Below are positions 1 through 6,271 of a DNA stretch of 8,000 nucleotides, in pieces. This DNA comes from Burkholderiales bacterium. GTDB taxonomy: Bacteria; Pseudomonadota; Gammaproteobacteria; Burkholderiales; SG8-39. Where the stretch lies: positions 1 through 8,000 of the forward strand of contig JAENXP010000076.1 in the NCBI GenBank assembly GCA_016649475.1, in the 5' to 3' direction. Within the stretch, counting starts at the first letter, position 1; each line of letters opens with the position of its first letter. The translations under genes were made by a program, and so were the position numbers. A model generated the notes under the pieces. The model made no database searches and had not been told where the DNA came from. It saw only the letters and a list, made by a program, of their open reading frames with translations.

Positions 1-75
1 CCCGCAGGAACAGTCTCGGTCAAAGCGACCGGAGCGAACGGCGGAGTCCTCGCGACAGCGCTGACCATTAAATAA
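1..75 (+). CDS. 3' end of an upstream gene (partial), possible Ig-like surface or secreted protein
   Basis: The first frame is open from base 1 to the TAA at 73-75 and gives 24 residues ending in LATALTIK. The alternating small, Thr and Val residues (TVSVKATGANGG) look like the final beta strands of a bacterial Ig-like or other beta-sandwich domain, and the next gene is also an Ig-like secreted protein, so the two may be related neighbours. That link is inference from 24 residues. The gene start lies outside the window. A hairpin follows 12 bases after the stop. Confidence 0.55.
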   Translation, partial: PAGTVSVKATGANGGVLATALTIK

Positions 76-87
76 GCATTGGCGGCC

Positions 88-113
88 TGCGACCCCTCTA
101 GGCGGGGGTCGCA
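88..113 (+). terminator. perfect 9-bp hairpin after the upstream gene, no U-tract
   Basis: TGCGACCCC (88-96) pairs perfectly with GGGGTCGCA (105-113) around an 8-base loop. It lies between the stop at 75 and the ribosome-binding site at 149. No T-run follows, so it is not a canonical Rho-independent terminator. It may protect the upstream mRNA end, act with Rho, or be a structured leader of the next gene. Confidence 0.4.
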
Positions 114-161
114 ACCTGCACCCAACCACTCATTCGATACCCCACGTTAAGGAGATTTGCA

Positions 162-2570
162 ATGTTTGCACCCTCGAAAATCAAGTCTGGCGCGCGCGCA
201 ATTGCGCTTGCATTCGCGCTCGCCGGCAGCAGCTTTTCCGCGCACGCGGTGTTGGAGCGGGTCGGTCCCGTGAGCACCGTTCCCTCGGAGGGCGGCTTCC
301 CGTCCTGGTATCAGGACACTACCGGCATCTCGATGCAGTTCTGCGGCCCCAAGAATGATTCGGAACTGGCCGGAGGATGGTGTCTGCTGCTTCCCGGCAA
401 CGTAAACGCCACTCCCGAAACCTTCCCTTCGGATTTTTTCATTGAACACTTCTACTACGCCGCTACTGCAATCATGGACCACCCGGGGATCGCCGCCAAG
501 TCGCTGCTGGTCCTGGCGCAGGAGGCTTCTTTCGCCAACGGCTTCAATGTCGTGCCGGGCGAGCAGATCGTGTTCTCGCGCATCCGCGTCAGGCTGACCC
601 CGGCGCCCGTTACCGGAACCTACCGCTTCATCCACCCCTATGGTGAAGAGGTGGTGCAAGGCGTCGCAGGCACCCGGATCAGCTTCACCGACGACGTCGG
701 CCTCACTTGCCTGAGCAGCTTCGACTGCTCGCTGGGTTCACGCCTGGGACCGTTCCTGCTGCCCTCGGCCACCCCCGGCGGCGCGGAGATGCCTGCGCTG
801 ACTGCTGCGAACCCGACCCCGGATACCGATCCAAATCACTTCAACGGCGCGTTCGCGCCTACGCCCTACCCGGGCACCGGGGATGCGTACATCGCCGACC
901 CCGCCCGTATCGGGCCGGTCACCGGCAGCAGCCTGCCGGACTTCGTCGACTCGACCGGGAAACTGCGCAACCACAACATCTTCCGTATCGAAGGGCCGCC
1001 CGGGTCCGCCCTTGGCGTGGATCCCGCGACCGGCGCGGTTGTTGACTGGGCCGAGACCACCGCCTTTGCCCTGGCGGGTCGCCTGTATGCCGGCGCCATG
1101 ACCGGCAACTCCAGCGTCAGCCGCGCAAGCTACACGAGCAACGCCAACGGCCTGAAGCTGGATGTGCTTGCGTCCGGCAGCCCGGCCACCGGCGCACGGA
1201 TGCCGACTCAGCCTGCACCCGAGTCGATCACGCCTGCGCTGACCTTCTTCGATGCCCCCTGTGAGGGCACCGTAGACGCTCTGGGTACGGTCCAGCCTCC
1301 GTTCAGCGCACCGGTGGGGGCGACCGAGACGCAGATGTTCAATACCGGCGAATCCTACTGGGGACAGACTCGCCCCGCGGCGGTTCCTTCCGCGGTGTGC
1401 GTGAAGCACGGCAACGCACGCGATGCGTTCGGCAATATCGTGCCGGTGTTCCTGCCGAAGAGCGTCACGGACGAAGTCACCGTCACTCAGGCGCTCTACG
1501 ATCCCAGCACCAGGTCCCTGTCAGTGGCTGCCGTCTCCAGCGACGAAAATGCTCCGCCTGCGCTGAAGCTGGCGTACCAGGGCTACAACGGTGACCTCAG
1601 CGGTGGCCAGATCGTCGTGCCGAACATGGTTACGCCGCCTTCCAAGGTGCGTGTGCTGTCCAGCGCTTCGGGCAGCAGCGAATACCAGGTGAAGACGGTC
1701 ATCCAGGCCGCACCGGCTCCGGATGCGCCAGTAGCCGTGGCTGATGCCTATACGTTTGCCGAAGATTCGGGTGCGCATGTACTCGGTATCCTCGCCAACG
1801 ACCTGAACGCCACCGGCGGCACGGTGACATTGTCCTCGGCGCCTAGTTTCGGTACCGCGGTGGTCAATGCTGACGGTACGGTGACCTACGCCTCGAATCC
1901 GAATGCCTACGGCGTTGACTCCTTCACCTATACGGTGACGGTGGGTGCGCTGGTATCGGGTTCGGCGACAGTGTCGCTCAATCTCACCCCGGTGAACGAT
2001 GCGCCGGTCGCAGTAGACGATTCGGCTACCGTACCCCAAGGCACGATGATCCAGATCAACGTGCTTGCCAATGATACGGACCCTGACGGCTCCGCGGATC
2101 TGTTCGAAGCGGTCCTTTCAGGAGGCGTGCCTGGCGGAACCACCATAAACGGTGGCGCGGGCGGGATCTTCAACTTCACCTCTTTGACGGCGGGTACCTA
2201 CACGTTCGATTACCGTGCCCGAGATCAGTCCCTTACTACATCAGCCAACACGGGGAAAGTGACGGTGACGGTAACCCCGGCAGAGCAGGCCCAAATCAAT
2301 AGGAACGAGTATGTGGTCAGGAGTAGTCGTCTGACGGTCGAGGGTACCACCACCCCGGCAGGGAACCAGTCGATCACGGTCCTGTGGCTCGACAATGCCG
2401 GCAACTCGCTCGGTACTGCCGCGACTACCGTGGCAACGGCAGGTGTGTGGAAGGTTAAAAACGTGCAGGTCACCAAGCCCGCTCTTGCGACTATGATCGT
2501 GGCCACCACACCTGCGGCGCCGTACGACCCGGCTAACCAGGCGAACGTGGCTACGATCATCCCGAAGTAA
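162..2570 (+). CDS. secreted protein with C-terminal cadherin/Ig-like repeats, N-terminal region unassigned
   Basis: This is an 802-residue protein. The ATG is supported by AAGGAG at 149-154, 7 bases upstream, and by the signal peptide it opens: basic start (K6, K8, R12), Ala/Leu-rich core, and a likely cleavage after AHA at residue 29, so export is expected. Residues 30-520 contain many Pro, Gly, Thr and Asp and match no family I recognise. All six cysteines of the protein lie there (61, 74, 183, 189, 367, 413); the close pairs 61/74 and 183/189 could form disulfides after export. Residues about 523-613 form a clear cadherin-like/Ig repeat of the tandem type (starts APVAVADAY, contains ILANDL, DGTVTY and DSFTYTVT). 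A second, more diverged copy spans about 615-705 (APVAVDDS, VLANDTDPDG). Residues about 708-802 look like one further Ig-like sandwich. No membrane anchor, LPxTG or PEP-CTERM tail is visible, so it may be released or held noncovalently. A strong terminator follows. The role is unknown; adhesion, matrix or envelope binding is only a guess from the repeats. Confidence 0.85.
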   Translation: MFAPSKIKSGARAIALAFALAGSSFSAHAVLERVGPVSTVPSEGGFPSWYQDTTGISMQFCGPKNDSELAGGWCLLLPGNVNATPETFPSDFFIEHFYYAATAIMDHPGIAAKSLLVLAQEASFANGFNVVPGEQIVFSRIRVRLTPAPVTGTYRFIHPYGEEVVQGVAGTRISFTDDVGLTCLSSFDCSLGSRLGPFLLPSATPGGAEMPALTAANPTPDTDPNHFNGAFAPTPYPGTGDAYIADPARIGPVTGSSLPDFVDSTGKLRNHNIFRIEGPPGSALGVDPATGAVVDWAETTAFALAGRLYAGAMTGNSSVSRASYTSNANGLKLDVLASGSPATGARMPTQPAPESITPALTFFDAPCEGTVDALGTVQPPFSAPVGATETQMFNTGESYWGQTRPAAVPSAVCVKHGNARDAFGNIVPVFLPKSVTDEVTVTQALYDPSTRSLSVAAVSSDENAPPALKLAYQGYNGDLSGGQIVVPNMVTPPSKVRVLSSASGSSEYQVKTVIQAAPAPDAPVAVADAYTFAEDSGAHVLGILANDLNATGGTVTLSSAPSFGTAVVNADGTVTYASNPNAYGVDSFTYTVTVGALVSGSATVSLNLTPVNDAPVAVDDSATVPQGTMIQINVLANDTDPDGSADLFEAVLSGGVPGGTTINGGAGGIFNFTSLTAGTYTFDYRARDQSLTTSANTGKVTVTVTPAEQAQINRNEYVVRSSRLTVEGTTTPAGNQSITVLWLDNAGNSLGTAATTVATAGVWKVKNVQVTKPALATMIVATTPAAPYDPANQANVATIIPK

Positions 2571-2590
2571 TCGTACTGGCAGCAACCATC

Positions 2591-2622
2591 AGCCCCACCC
2601 GCAAGGGTGGGGCTTTTTTTTT
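2591..2622 (+). terminator. strong Rho-independent terminator of the secreted-protein gene
   Basis: AGCCCCACCC (2591-2600) pairs perfectly with GGGTGGGGCT (2605-2614) across a GCAA tetraloop. A run of nine T residues (2614-2622) follows. The stop codon ends 20 bases before the stem. This cleanly isolates the secreted-protein gene from the cold-shock gene. Confidence 0.95.
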
Positions 2623-2708
2623 GCTGTGCCGGTCATGCCGTTCCGCACCATGCAGATGTGGGCATGCAGGCAAGTTGTCTCACTGGAAAATCGTGCGGCG
2701 CAAAGGTG

Positions 2709-2726
2709 TGGGAAAGGTCTTTCCCA
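2709..2726. other. 7-bp palindrome in the gap before the cold-shock gene
   Basis: TGGGAAA (2709-2715) pairs with TTTCCCA (2720-2726) around GGTC. It is followed on the + strand by A residues rather than T, so it is not a terminator. It lies about 50 bases upstream of the -35 box of the cold-shock promoter and could be an operator. A second smaller inverted repeat, GCCCG (2741-2745) with CGGGC (2754-2758), lies between it and the promoter. Nothing else is seen in 2623-2770. Confidence 0.3.
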
Positions 2727-2775
2727 AAAATACGCTTATAGCCCGGGCATCTGCGGGCCTACATTCTGAGCCCAC

Positions 2776-2804
2776 TTGACGGCTAGACATTTAGCGGGTA
2801 TAAC
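2776..2804 (+). promoter_or_regulatory. sigma-70 type promoter for the cold-shock gene
   Basis: TTGACG (2776-2781) and TATAAC (2799-2804) are separated by exactly 17 bases. Each box differs from consensus at only one position. Transcription would start near 2811, giving a leader of about 118 bases before the ATG at 2929. Long structured leaders are typical of cspA-type genes. Confidence 0.75.
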
Positions 2805-2810
2805 GCGAAC

Positions 2811-2928
2811 AAGTGTTTAGTTTCAAGTGCTTGAGAGCGGTTCCCTAAGCGGTTCATCCTTTTCAGTCTTGAGATTCAAACATTCATCGGGTTAATCCCG
2901 AAATTCTCAACTTTTAAAGGAACGCGAT
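2811..2928 (+). promoter_or_regulatory. long 5' leader of the cold-shock gene
   Basis: This AT-richer stretch runs from the predicted transcription start to the cold-shock ATG. It holds repeated words: GCGGTTC at 2837-2843 and 2849-2855, and CTTGAGA at 2830-2836 and 2868-2874. It also has a small hairpin, TCGGG/CCCGA (2887-2891 with 2897-2901), 14 bases before the ribosome-binding site. Cold-shock mRNAs of other bacteria carry leaders that refold with temperature. Whether this one does is inference. No match to the Escherichia coli cold-box sequence was seen. Confidence 0.5.
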
Positions 2929-3132
2929 ATGGCAACCGGTACAGTGAAATGGTTTAACGACTCGAAGGGCTTCGGCTTTATTACCCCGGATGGCGGCGGC
3001 GAAGATCTATTCGCACATTTCTCTGAGATCAACATGCAGGGCTTCAAGACGCTCAAGGAAGGACAAAAAGTGTCCTTCGAGATCGTGGACGGCAAGAAAG
3101 GCAAACAGGCGGCCAAGATTCAAGCTGCCTGA
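2929..3132 (+). CDS. csp: CspA-family cold-shock protein
   Basis: This 67-residue protein is a single complete cold-shock domain of standard length. It binds single-stranded RNA and DNA and acts in the cytoplasm as an RNA chaperone. The RNP1 motif KGFGFI is at residues 13-18 and the RNP2-like DLFAHF at 26-31, with the conserved aromatic residues W8, F15, F17, F28 and F31 in place. The start is fixed by AAAGGAA (2916-2922), 6 bases before the ATG, and by the family's [10 protein letters not shown] opening. The C-terminal end ([13 protein letters not shown]) is the form common in Betaproteobacteria. It is a single-gene unit with its own promoter and terminator. The long leader suggests post-transcriptional control. 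The paralogue (cold-induced or constitutive) cannot be told from sequence, so only the general symbol is given. Confidence 0.96.
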   Translation: MATGTVKWFNDSKGFGFITPDGGGEDLFAHFSEINMQGFKTLKEGQKVSFEIVDGKKGKQAAKIQAA

Positions 3133-3154
3133 TCCAGTCGTAATTCCTTTGAAG

Positions 3155-3183
3155 AGCCGGGCACACCAAGCCCGGCTTTTTTT
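3155..3183 (+). terminator. Rho-independent terminator of the cold-shock gene
   Basis: AGCCGGGC (3155-3162) pairs perfectly with GCCCGGCT (3170-3177) around a 7-base loop. Seven T residues follow (3177-3183). It starts 23 bases after the stop codon. On the - strand the stem is not followed by a T-run, so it should not work well for the converging gene. Confidence 0.93.
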
Positions 3184-3211
3184 ATGCTCCCGCGCCGGCG
3201 ATACCCGTATG

Positions 3212-3227
3212 CGCAGGTGCGCCTGCG
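3212..3227 (-). other. hairpin just beyond the badI stop codon
   Basis: CGCAGG (3212-3217) pairs with CCTGCG (3222-3227) around a 4-base loop, one base beyond the - strand stop codon (3229-3231). No T-run follows on the - strand. It may stabilise the 3' end or support weak or Rho-assisted termination between the converging units; it is not a convincing intrinsic terminator. Confidence 0.3.
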
Positions 3228-3228
3228 G

Positions 3229-4017
3229 TCATTTCGCGTACTTGCGGAAATCGGGCTTGCGCTTTTCGCGAAATGCATTGCCGCCTTCCTTTGATTCATC
3301 GGTATCGTAGTAAAGCTTGAGGGCCTGCATCGCGAACGAAGAAATTCCCCGGATCATCTCGGTGTCGACGTTGAACGAGCGCTTGGCCAGCGCGATCGCC
3401 GTCGGGCTCATCTGCAGTATCTCGGCACACCATTTGGCGACTTCGGCATCGAGTTGTTCGTGCGGCACGACAGTGTTGACCAGGCCCATGCTCAAGGCCT
3501 CCTGCGCGCCATAGCGCCGGCACAGGTACCAGATTTCACGCGCCTTCTTTTCGCCCACGACGCGCGCCAGCAGCGCTGTTCCGAAACCGGGATCGACCGA
3601 GCCCACTTTCGGCCCCACTTGTCCGAACTGCGCCTTGTCCGAGGCGATGGCCAGGTCGCACAGCGTCACCAGTACGTTGCCGCCGCCGATGGCGTAACCG
3701 TTGACGCGCGCGATCACCGGCTTCGGAATGTCGCGGATGATGCTCTGCAGTTCTTCCACCGGCAGTCCGATGGTGCCGCGCCCGCCATAGCCGCCGCCTT
3801 CGGCATCGGCGCTCTGGTCGCCGCCGGTGCAGAAAGCCTTGTCACCGGCGCCGGTGAGCACGACTACGCCGATGTCGCGGTTCCAGCCGGCCTTGCCGAA
3901 TGCCTGGATCAGTTCTTCGCAGGTATTGCTGTCGAAGGCGTTGTAGACTTTCGGACGATCGATGGTGATGGTGGCGACGCCCGCCTGCTCGGCGTAGATG
4001 ATGTTGTTGAAGTCCAT
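3229..4017 (-). CDS. badI: BadI-like 2-ketocyclohexanecarboxyl-CoA hydrolase (crotonase family)
   Basis: This 262-residue protein covers the full crotonase (enoyl-CoA hydratase/isomerase) fold at normal length. BadI hydrolytically opens 2-ketocyclohexane-1-carboxyl-CoA to pimelyl-CoA in the cytoplasm, the ring-cleavage step of the R. palustris-type alicyclic pathway. Motifs seen are FCTGGDQS at 62-69, YAIGGG at 108-113 (oxyanion-hole glycines), and GPKVGSVDPG at 135-144 with D142 in the MenB/BadI-type active-site loop. The end, LKLYYDTDES followed by EKRKPDFRKY, closely matches R. palustris BadI as I recall it. MenB (naphthoate synthase) shares GGDQ and GPKVGS, but the SVDPG loop and the badH neighbour favour BadI. 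The start is supported by AAGGAAAGG (4024-4032), 6 bases before the ATG. It lies 31 bases after the dehydrogenase gene on the same strand, so the two are very likely cotranscribed. Confidence 0.85.
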   Translation of the reverse strand: MDFNNIIYAEQAGVATITIDRPKVYNAFDSNTCEELIQAFGKAGWNRDIGVVVLTGAGDKAFCTGGDQSADAEGGGYGGRGTIGLPVEELQSIIRDIPKPVIARVNGYAIGGGNVLVTLCDLAIASDKAQFGQVGPKVGSVDPGFGTALLARVVGEKKAREIWYLCRRYGAQEALSMGLVNTVVPHEQLDAEVAKWCAEILQMSPTAIALAKRSFNVDTEMIRGISSFAMQALKLYYDTDESKEGGNAFREKRKPDFRKYAK

Positions 4018-4048
4018 GGTGCACCTTTCCTTATGGGGTTGAGTGGTT

Positions 4049-4816
4049 TTATCCGGCCATGGTCAGGCCGCCCGATACCGAGAGTACCTGCCCGGTGATG
4101 AACGCGGCGTCGTCGCTGGCGAGAAAGCAGACGGCGCCGGGCAGATCGCCCGGCTGTCCCAGGCGGCCGAACGGAATCGAGCGCGTCAACGCGCTGCGCA
4201 ACTTGTCCCCGTATTCGCCTTCGCCGCAAAAGTCCCGGAACAGGGCGGTGTCGGTAGGCCCGGGACAGACCACGTTGAGCCTGATCTGGGTTCGCGCCAG
4301 TTCGCGCGCCAGCGTCTTGGTAAACGCGATCAGGCCGCCTTTGCAAAATGAGTAGACCGACTCGCCCGAAGATCCCACCCTGCCGGCGTCGGAGGCGATG
4401 TTGACGACGTTGCCGCGGCCGCGCTGGCTCATGCCCGTGAGCACCGCATGGTGCATATGCAGCGGACCGTAGAGATTGACGGCGACGATCTTTTCCCATA
4501 ACGCCCTGTCGGTTTCGAGAAAGTTGGCGGCCCGGTCCCAGCCTGCGTTGTTCACCAGCACGTCCGCGGGCCCGAGCTCGCGTTCGGCCTGCGCCACGGC
4601 TGCAAGCACGCGCGCCTGGTCGGCGATGTCGACCGCGTAATCCTGCGCCCGCCCTCCGGCGGCGCGTATCGCCGCCGCGGCATCGCCCGCCGCCTCGCCG
4701 TTCAAATCGAACACCGCGACTATCGACCCCTCTTCGCCAAAGCGCTGGCACAGCGCAGCGCCGATGCCGCCGCCGCCCCCGGTCACGATGACTACTTTGT
4801 CTTTCAGTCCTCTCAC
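4049..4816 (-). CDS. badH: BadH-like 2-hydroxycyclohexanecarboxyl-CoA dehydrogenase (short-chain dehydrogenase)
   Basis: This 255-residue classical short-chain dehydrogenase/reductase has TGGGGGIG (12-19) for nucleotide binding and D37 at the end of the second strand, which favours NAD over NADP. NNAG is at 89-92. The catalytic set is N114, S142, Y155 and K159 (YSFCK). BadH oxidises 2-hydroxycyclohexanecarboxyl-CoA to the 2-keto thioester that BadI then cleaves. The stretches NIASDAGRVGSSGE, VVCPGPTDTAL and GQVLSVSGGLTM closely match R. palustris BadH as recalled. The start is taken as GTG at 4816-4814 because AAGGAG lies 5 bases upstream and the fold begins at once (RGLKDKVVIVTGG). An ATG at 4975 would add 53 residues unlike the family. 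It is the first gene of the badHI unit. Other hydroxyacyl-CoA dehydrogenases of this family remain possible, but the badI neighbour makes BadH the best reading. Confidence 0.83.
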   Translation of the reverse strand: MRGLKDKVVIVTGGGGGIGAALCQRFGEEGSIVAVFDLNGEAAGDAAAAIRAAGGRAQDYAVDIADQARVLAAVAQAERELGPADVLVNNAGWDRAANFLETDRALWEKIVAVNLYGPLHMHHAVLTGMSQRGRGNVVNIASDAGRVGSSGESVYSFCKGGLIAFTKTLARELARTQIRLNVVCPGPTDTALFRDFCGEGEYGDKLRSALTRSIPFGRLGQPGDLPGAVCFLASDDAAFITGQVLSVSGGLTMAG

Positions 4817-4821
4817 ACCGG

Positions 4822-4827
4822 CTCCTT
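4822..4827 (-). promoter_or_regulatory. ribosome-binding site fixing the GTG start of badH
   Basis: On the - strand this reads AAGGAG and sits 5 bases before the GTG codon at 4816-4814. It decides the start against the longer open frame that begins at 4975. Confidence 0.8.
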
Positions 4828-4898
4828 CAACTGTTCGCGGAGATTGGATTCGCGACCGCCACTCGAGGCGACCGACGCGATGGCAAGTCGGCTCGGGT

Positions 4899-4922
4899 CT
4901 TGGTGCGGCTTGGTGCGGCTTG
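4899..4922. repeat. 10-bp tandem repeat, 2.4 copies, in the divergent control region
   Basis: CTTGGTGCGG occurs at 4899-4908 and again at 4909-4918, with a partial third copy CTTG at 4919-4922. The period is about one helical turn, and the array ends one base before the -35 box proposed for the acyl-CoA dehydrogenase promoter (4923-4928). This geometry fits a direct-repeat operator for an activator or repressor. A chance slippage repeat is the alternative. Confidence 0.55.
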
Positions 4923-4951
4923 TTGTTTAGTTCGACCGCGTTGGGTATTAT
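4923..4951 (+). promoter_or_regulatory. candidate promoter for the acyl-CoA dehydrogenase unit
   Basis: TTGTTT (4923-4928) and TATTAT (4946-4951) are 17 bases apart. The -10 box is near consensus and the -35 box is weak (3 of 6), as in regulated promoters. Transcription would start near 4958, leaving a leader of about 148 bases. The AT-rich patch stands out in GC-rich surroundings. Confidence 0.5.
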
Positions 4952-4975
4952 GAGTACGAGACTACCCCTGCGCAA
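4947..4975 (-). promoter_or_regulatory. candidate promoter for badHI, overlapping the divergent promoter
   Basis: On the - strand TTGCGC (4975-4970) and CATAAT (4952-4947) are 17 bases apart. The -10 box matches consensus at 5 of 6 positions; the -35 box is poor (3 of 6). Transcription would start near 4940, giving a leader of about 124 bases before the GTG. It shares its -10 base pairs with the + strand promoter. Confidence 0.4.
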
Positions 4976-5025
4976 CCGAGTTCAGCGACGGGGCATCAGG
5001 AAGCAGCCAGAGTCATAAGGGTCTG

Positions 5026-5065
5026 TTGACATTTTGCCTCCGGAGCACCGGCTGGTCCGGTTGCT
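5026..5065 (+). promoter_or_regulatory. leader element: isolated -35-like hexamer and a hairpin before the dehydrogenase gene
   Basis: A perfect TTGACA lies at 5026-5031, but no acceptable -10 hexamer follows at 16-18 bases. Just downstream AGCACCGG (5044-5051) pairs with CCGGTTGCT (5057-5065) with one bulged base and a 5-base loop. The hairpin would lie in the leader RNA about 40 bases before the ATG. Its role is unknown; the TTGACA could be a second activator-dependent promoter. Confidence 0.25.
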
Positions 5066-5105
5066 GGCGTCGTTCCCAACCTAGCAAAGCCGGAGAAAAG
5101 CAATC

Positions 5106-6269
5106 ATGGAAATTCCCGCTCCCGATCAATACCAGGAGTTGCGCGAAGCGCTGCGCGATCTATGCCGCGGCTATCCCGACGAGTACTGGCGCAAGCTCGA
5201 CTACGCGCGCGATTTTCCGGTGGAATTCATCGACGCGCTGACCAGGGCCGGCTGGCTGGCCGCCCTGATACCGCAGGAATACGGCGGCTCGGGCCTGGGG
5301 CTGGCGCAGGCCTCGGTGATCATGGAAGAGATCAATCTTTGCGGCGGTAACTCCGGCACCTGCCATGGCCAGATGTACAACATGGGTACGCTCTTGCGCC
5401 ACGGCTCAGAAGCGCAGAAGCGCAAGTATCTGCCCAAGATCGCCTCGGGCGAACTGCGGCTGCAGTCCATGGGCGTGACCGAGCCGACCACGGGCACCGA
5501 CACCACCAAGCTCAAGACCACGGCGGTGAAGCAGGGCGATCGCTATGTGGTGAACGGCCAGAAGGTGTGGATCTCGCGCATCCAGCACTCGGATCTGATG
5601 ATACTGCTCGCGCGCACCACGCCGGTCGCCCAGGTCAAGCGCAAATCCGAAGGCATGTCGATATTCATCGTCGATTTGCGCGAGGCCATCGGCAAGGGGC
5701 TCACGCTGCAACCGATACGCAACATGGTGAGCCACGATACCTGCGAGTTGTTTTTCGAAAACCTGGAGATACCGGCGCAGAATCTGATCGGCGAGGAGGG
5801 CAGGGGATTCAAGTATATCCTCGACGGGCTCAATGCCGAGCGCATACTGATCGCCGCCGAGTGCATAGGCGACGCCTACTGGTTCATCAATCGCGCGAGC
5901 GGCTATGCCAAGGAGCGGGTGGTGTTCGACCGCCCCATAGGCCAGAACCAGGGAGTGCAGTTCCCGATCGCGGATGCGTACATGGAAACGGAAGCGGCGA
6001 ACCTGATGCGCTGGAAAGCGTGCGGATTGTTCGATCAGCACCTGGCCTGCGGCGCCGAGGCGAACATGGCCAAGCACCTTGCAGCCAAGGCTTCATGGGA
6101 GGCGGCCAACGTCTGCCTGCAGACCCACGGCGGCTACGGCTTCGCCTGCGAGTACGACGTCGAGCGCAAGTTCCGCGAAACGCGGCTGTATCAGGTCGCG
6201 CCGATTTCGACCAACCTGATCCTGTCCTATGTCGCCGAGCACGTGCTCGGCCTGCCGCGGTCGTTCTGA
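5106..6269 (+). CDS. acyl-CoA dehydrogenase family protein
   Basis: This 387-residue protein is a full-length FAD-dependent acyl-CoA dehydrogenase, which introduces an alpha,beta double bond into an acyl-CoA in the cytoplasm and passes electrons to an electron-transfer flavoprotein. The helical N-terminal part is at about 5-115, the beta domain with VTEPTTGTD at 124-132 and KVWIS at 153-157, and the C-terminal helical part at about 230-380 with HGGYGF at 341-346 and the VERKFRETR flavin-site segment at 352-360. E245 in LNAERI matches the position of the catalytic Glu of isovaleryl-CoA and long-chain dehydrogenases. The other known position (YEG of medium-chain enzymes) is Gln here (LYQVAP, Q363). 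The start has GGAG at 5092-5095, 10 bases upstream. It is divergent from badHI and 2 bases ahead of the ThDP gene. A role as cyclohexanecarboxyl-CoA dehydrogenase (AliB/BadJ step) is plausible from context but not shown by sequence. Confidence 0.93.
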   Translation: MEIPAPDQYQELREALRDLCRGYPDEYWRKLDYARDFPVEFIDALTRAGWLAALIPQEYGGSGLGLAQASVIMEEINLCGGNSGTCHGQMYNMGTLLRHGSEAQKRKYLPKIASGELRLQSMGVTEPTTGTDTTKLKTTAVKQGDRYVVNGQKVWISRIQHSDLMILLARTTPVAQVKRKSEGMSIFIVDLREAIGKGLTLQPIRNMVSHDTCELFFENLEIPAQNLIGEEGRGFKYILDGLNAERILIAAECIGDAYWFINRASGYAKERVVFDRPIGQNQGVQFPIADAYMETEAANLMRWKACGLFDQHLACGAEANMAKHLAAKASWEAANVCLQTHGGYGFACEYDVERKFRETRLYQVAPISTNLILSYVAEHVLGLPRSF

Positions 6270-6271
6270 AC

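Noticed and set aside
147..659. Open frame on the - strand opposite the secreted-protein gene
   Set aside because: It lies wholly opposite a signal-peptide-bearing gene with a good ribosome-binding site, has no recognisable motif, and shows typical GC-rich antisense composition.
3155..3183. Bidirectional terminator serving both the cold-shock gene and badI
   Set aside because: On the - strand the stem is followed by CTTCAAAGG rather than a T-run.
3229..4017. MenB (1,4-dihydroxy-2-naphthoyl-CoA synthase) as the identity of the crotonase gene
   Set aside because: GGDQ and GPKVGS are shared, but the SVDPG loop and the C-terminal segment match BadI, and the neighbouring gene matches BadH rather than menaquinone genes.
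4817..4975. N-terminal extension of the short-chain dehydrogenase from an ATG at 4975
   Set aside because: The 53 extra residues do not resemble the family. The GTG at 4816 has a good ribosome-binding site, and the extension would cover the proposed badHI promoter.
5567..6271. In-frame 235-codon N-terminal extension of the ThDP enzyme
   Set aside because: It overlaps the acyl-CoA dehydrogenase in another frame, has the Arg/Gly/Ala-rich composition of a GC-rich shadow frame, and the family's N-terminal start is at the ATG at 6272.
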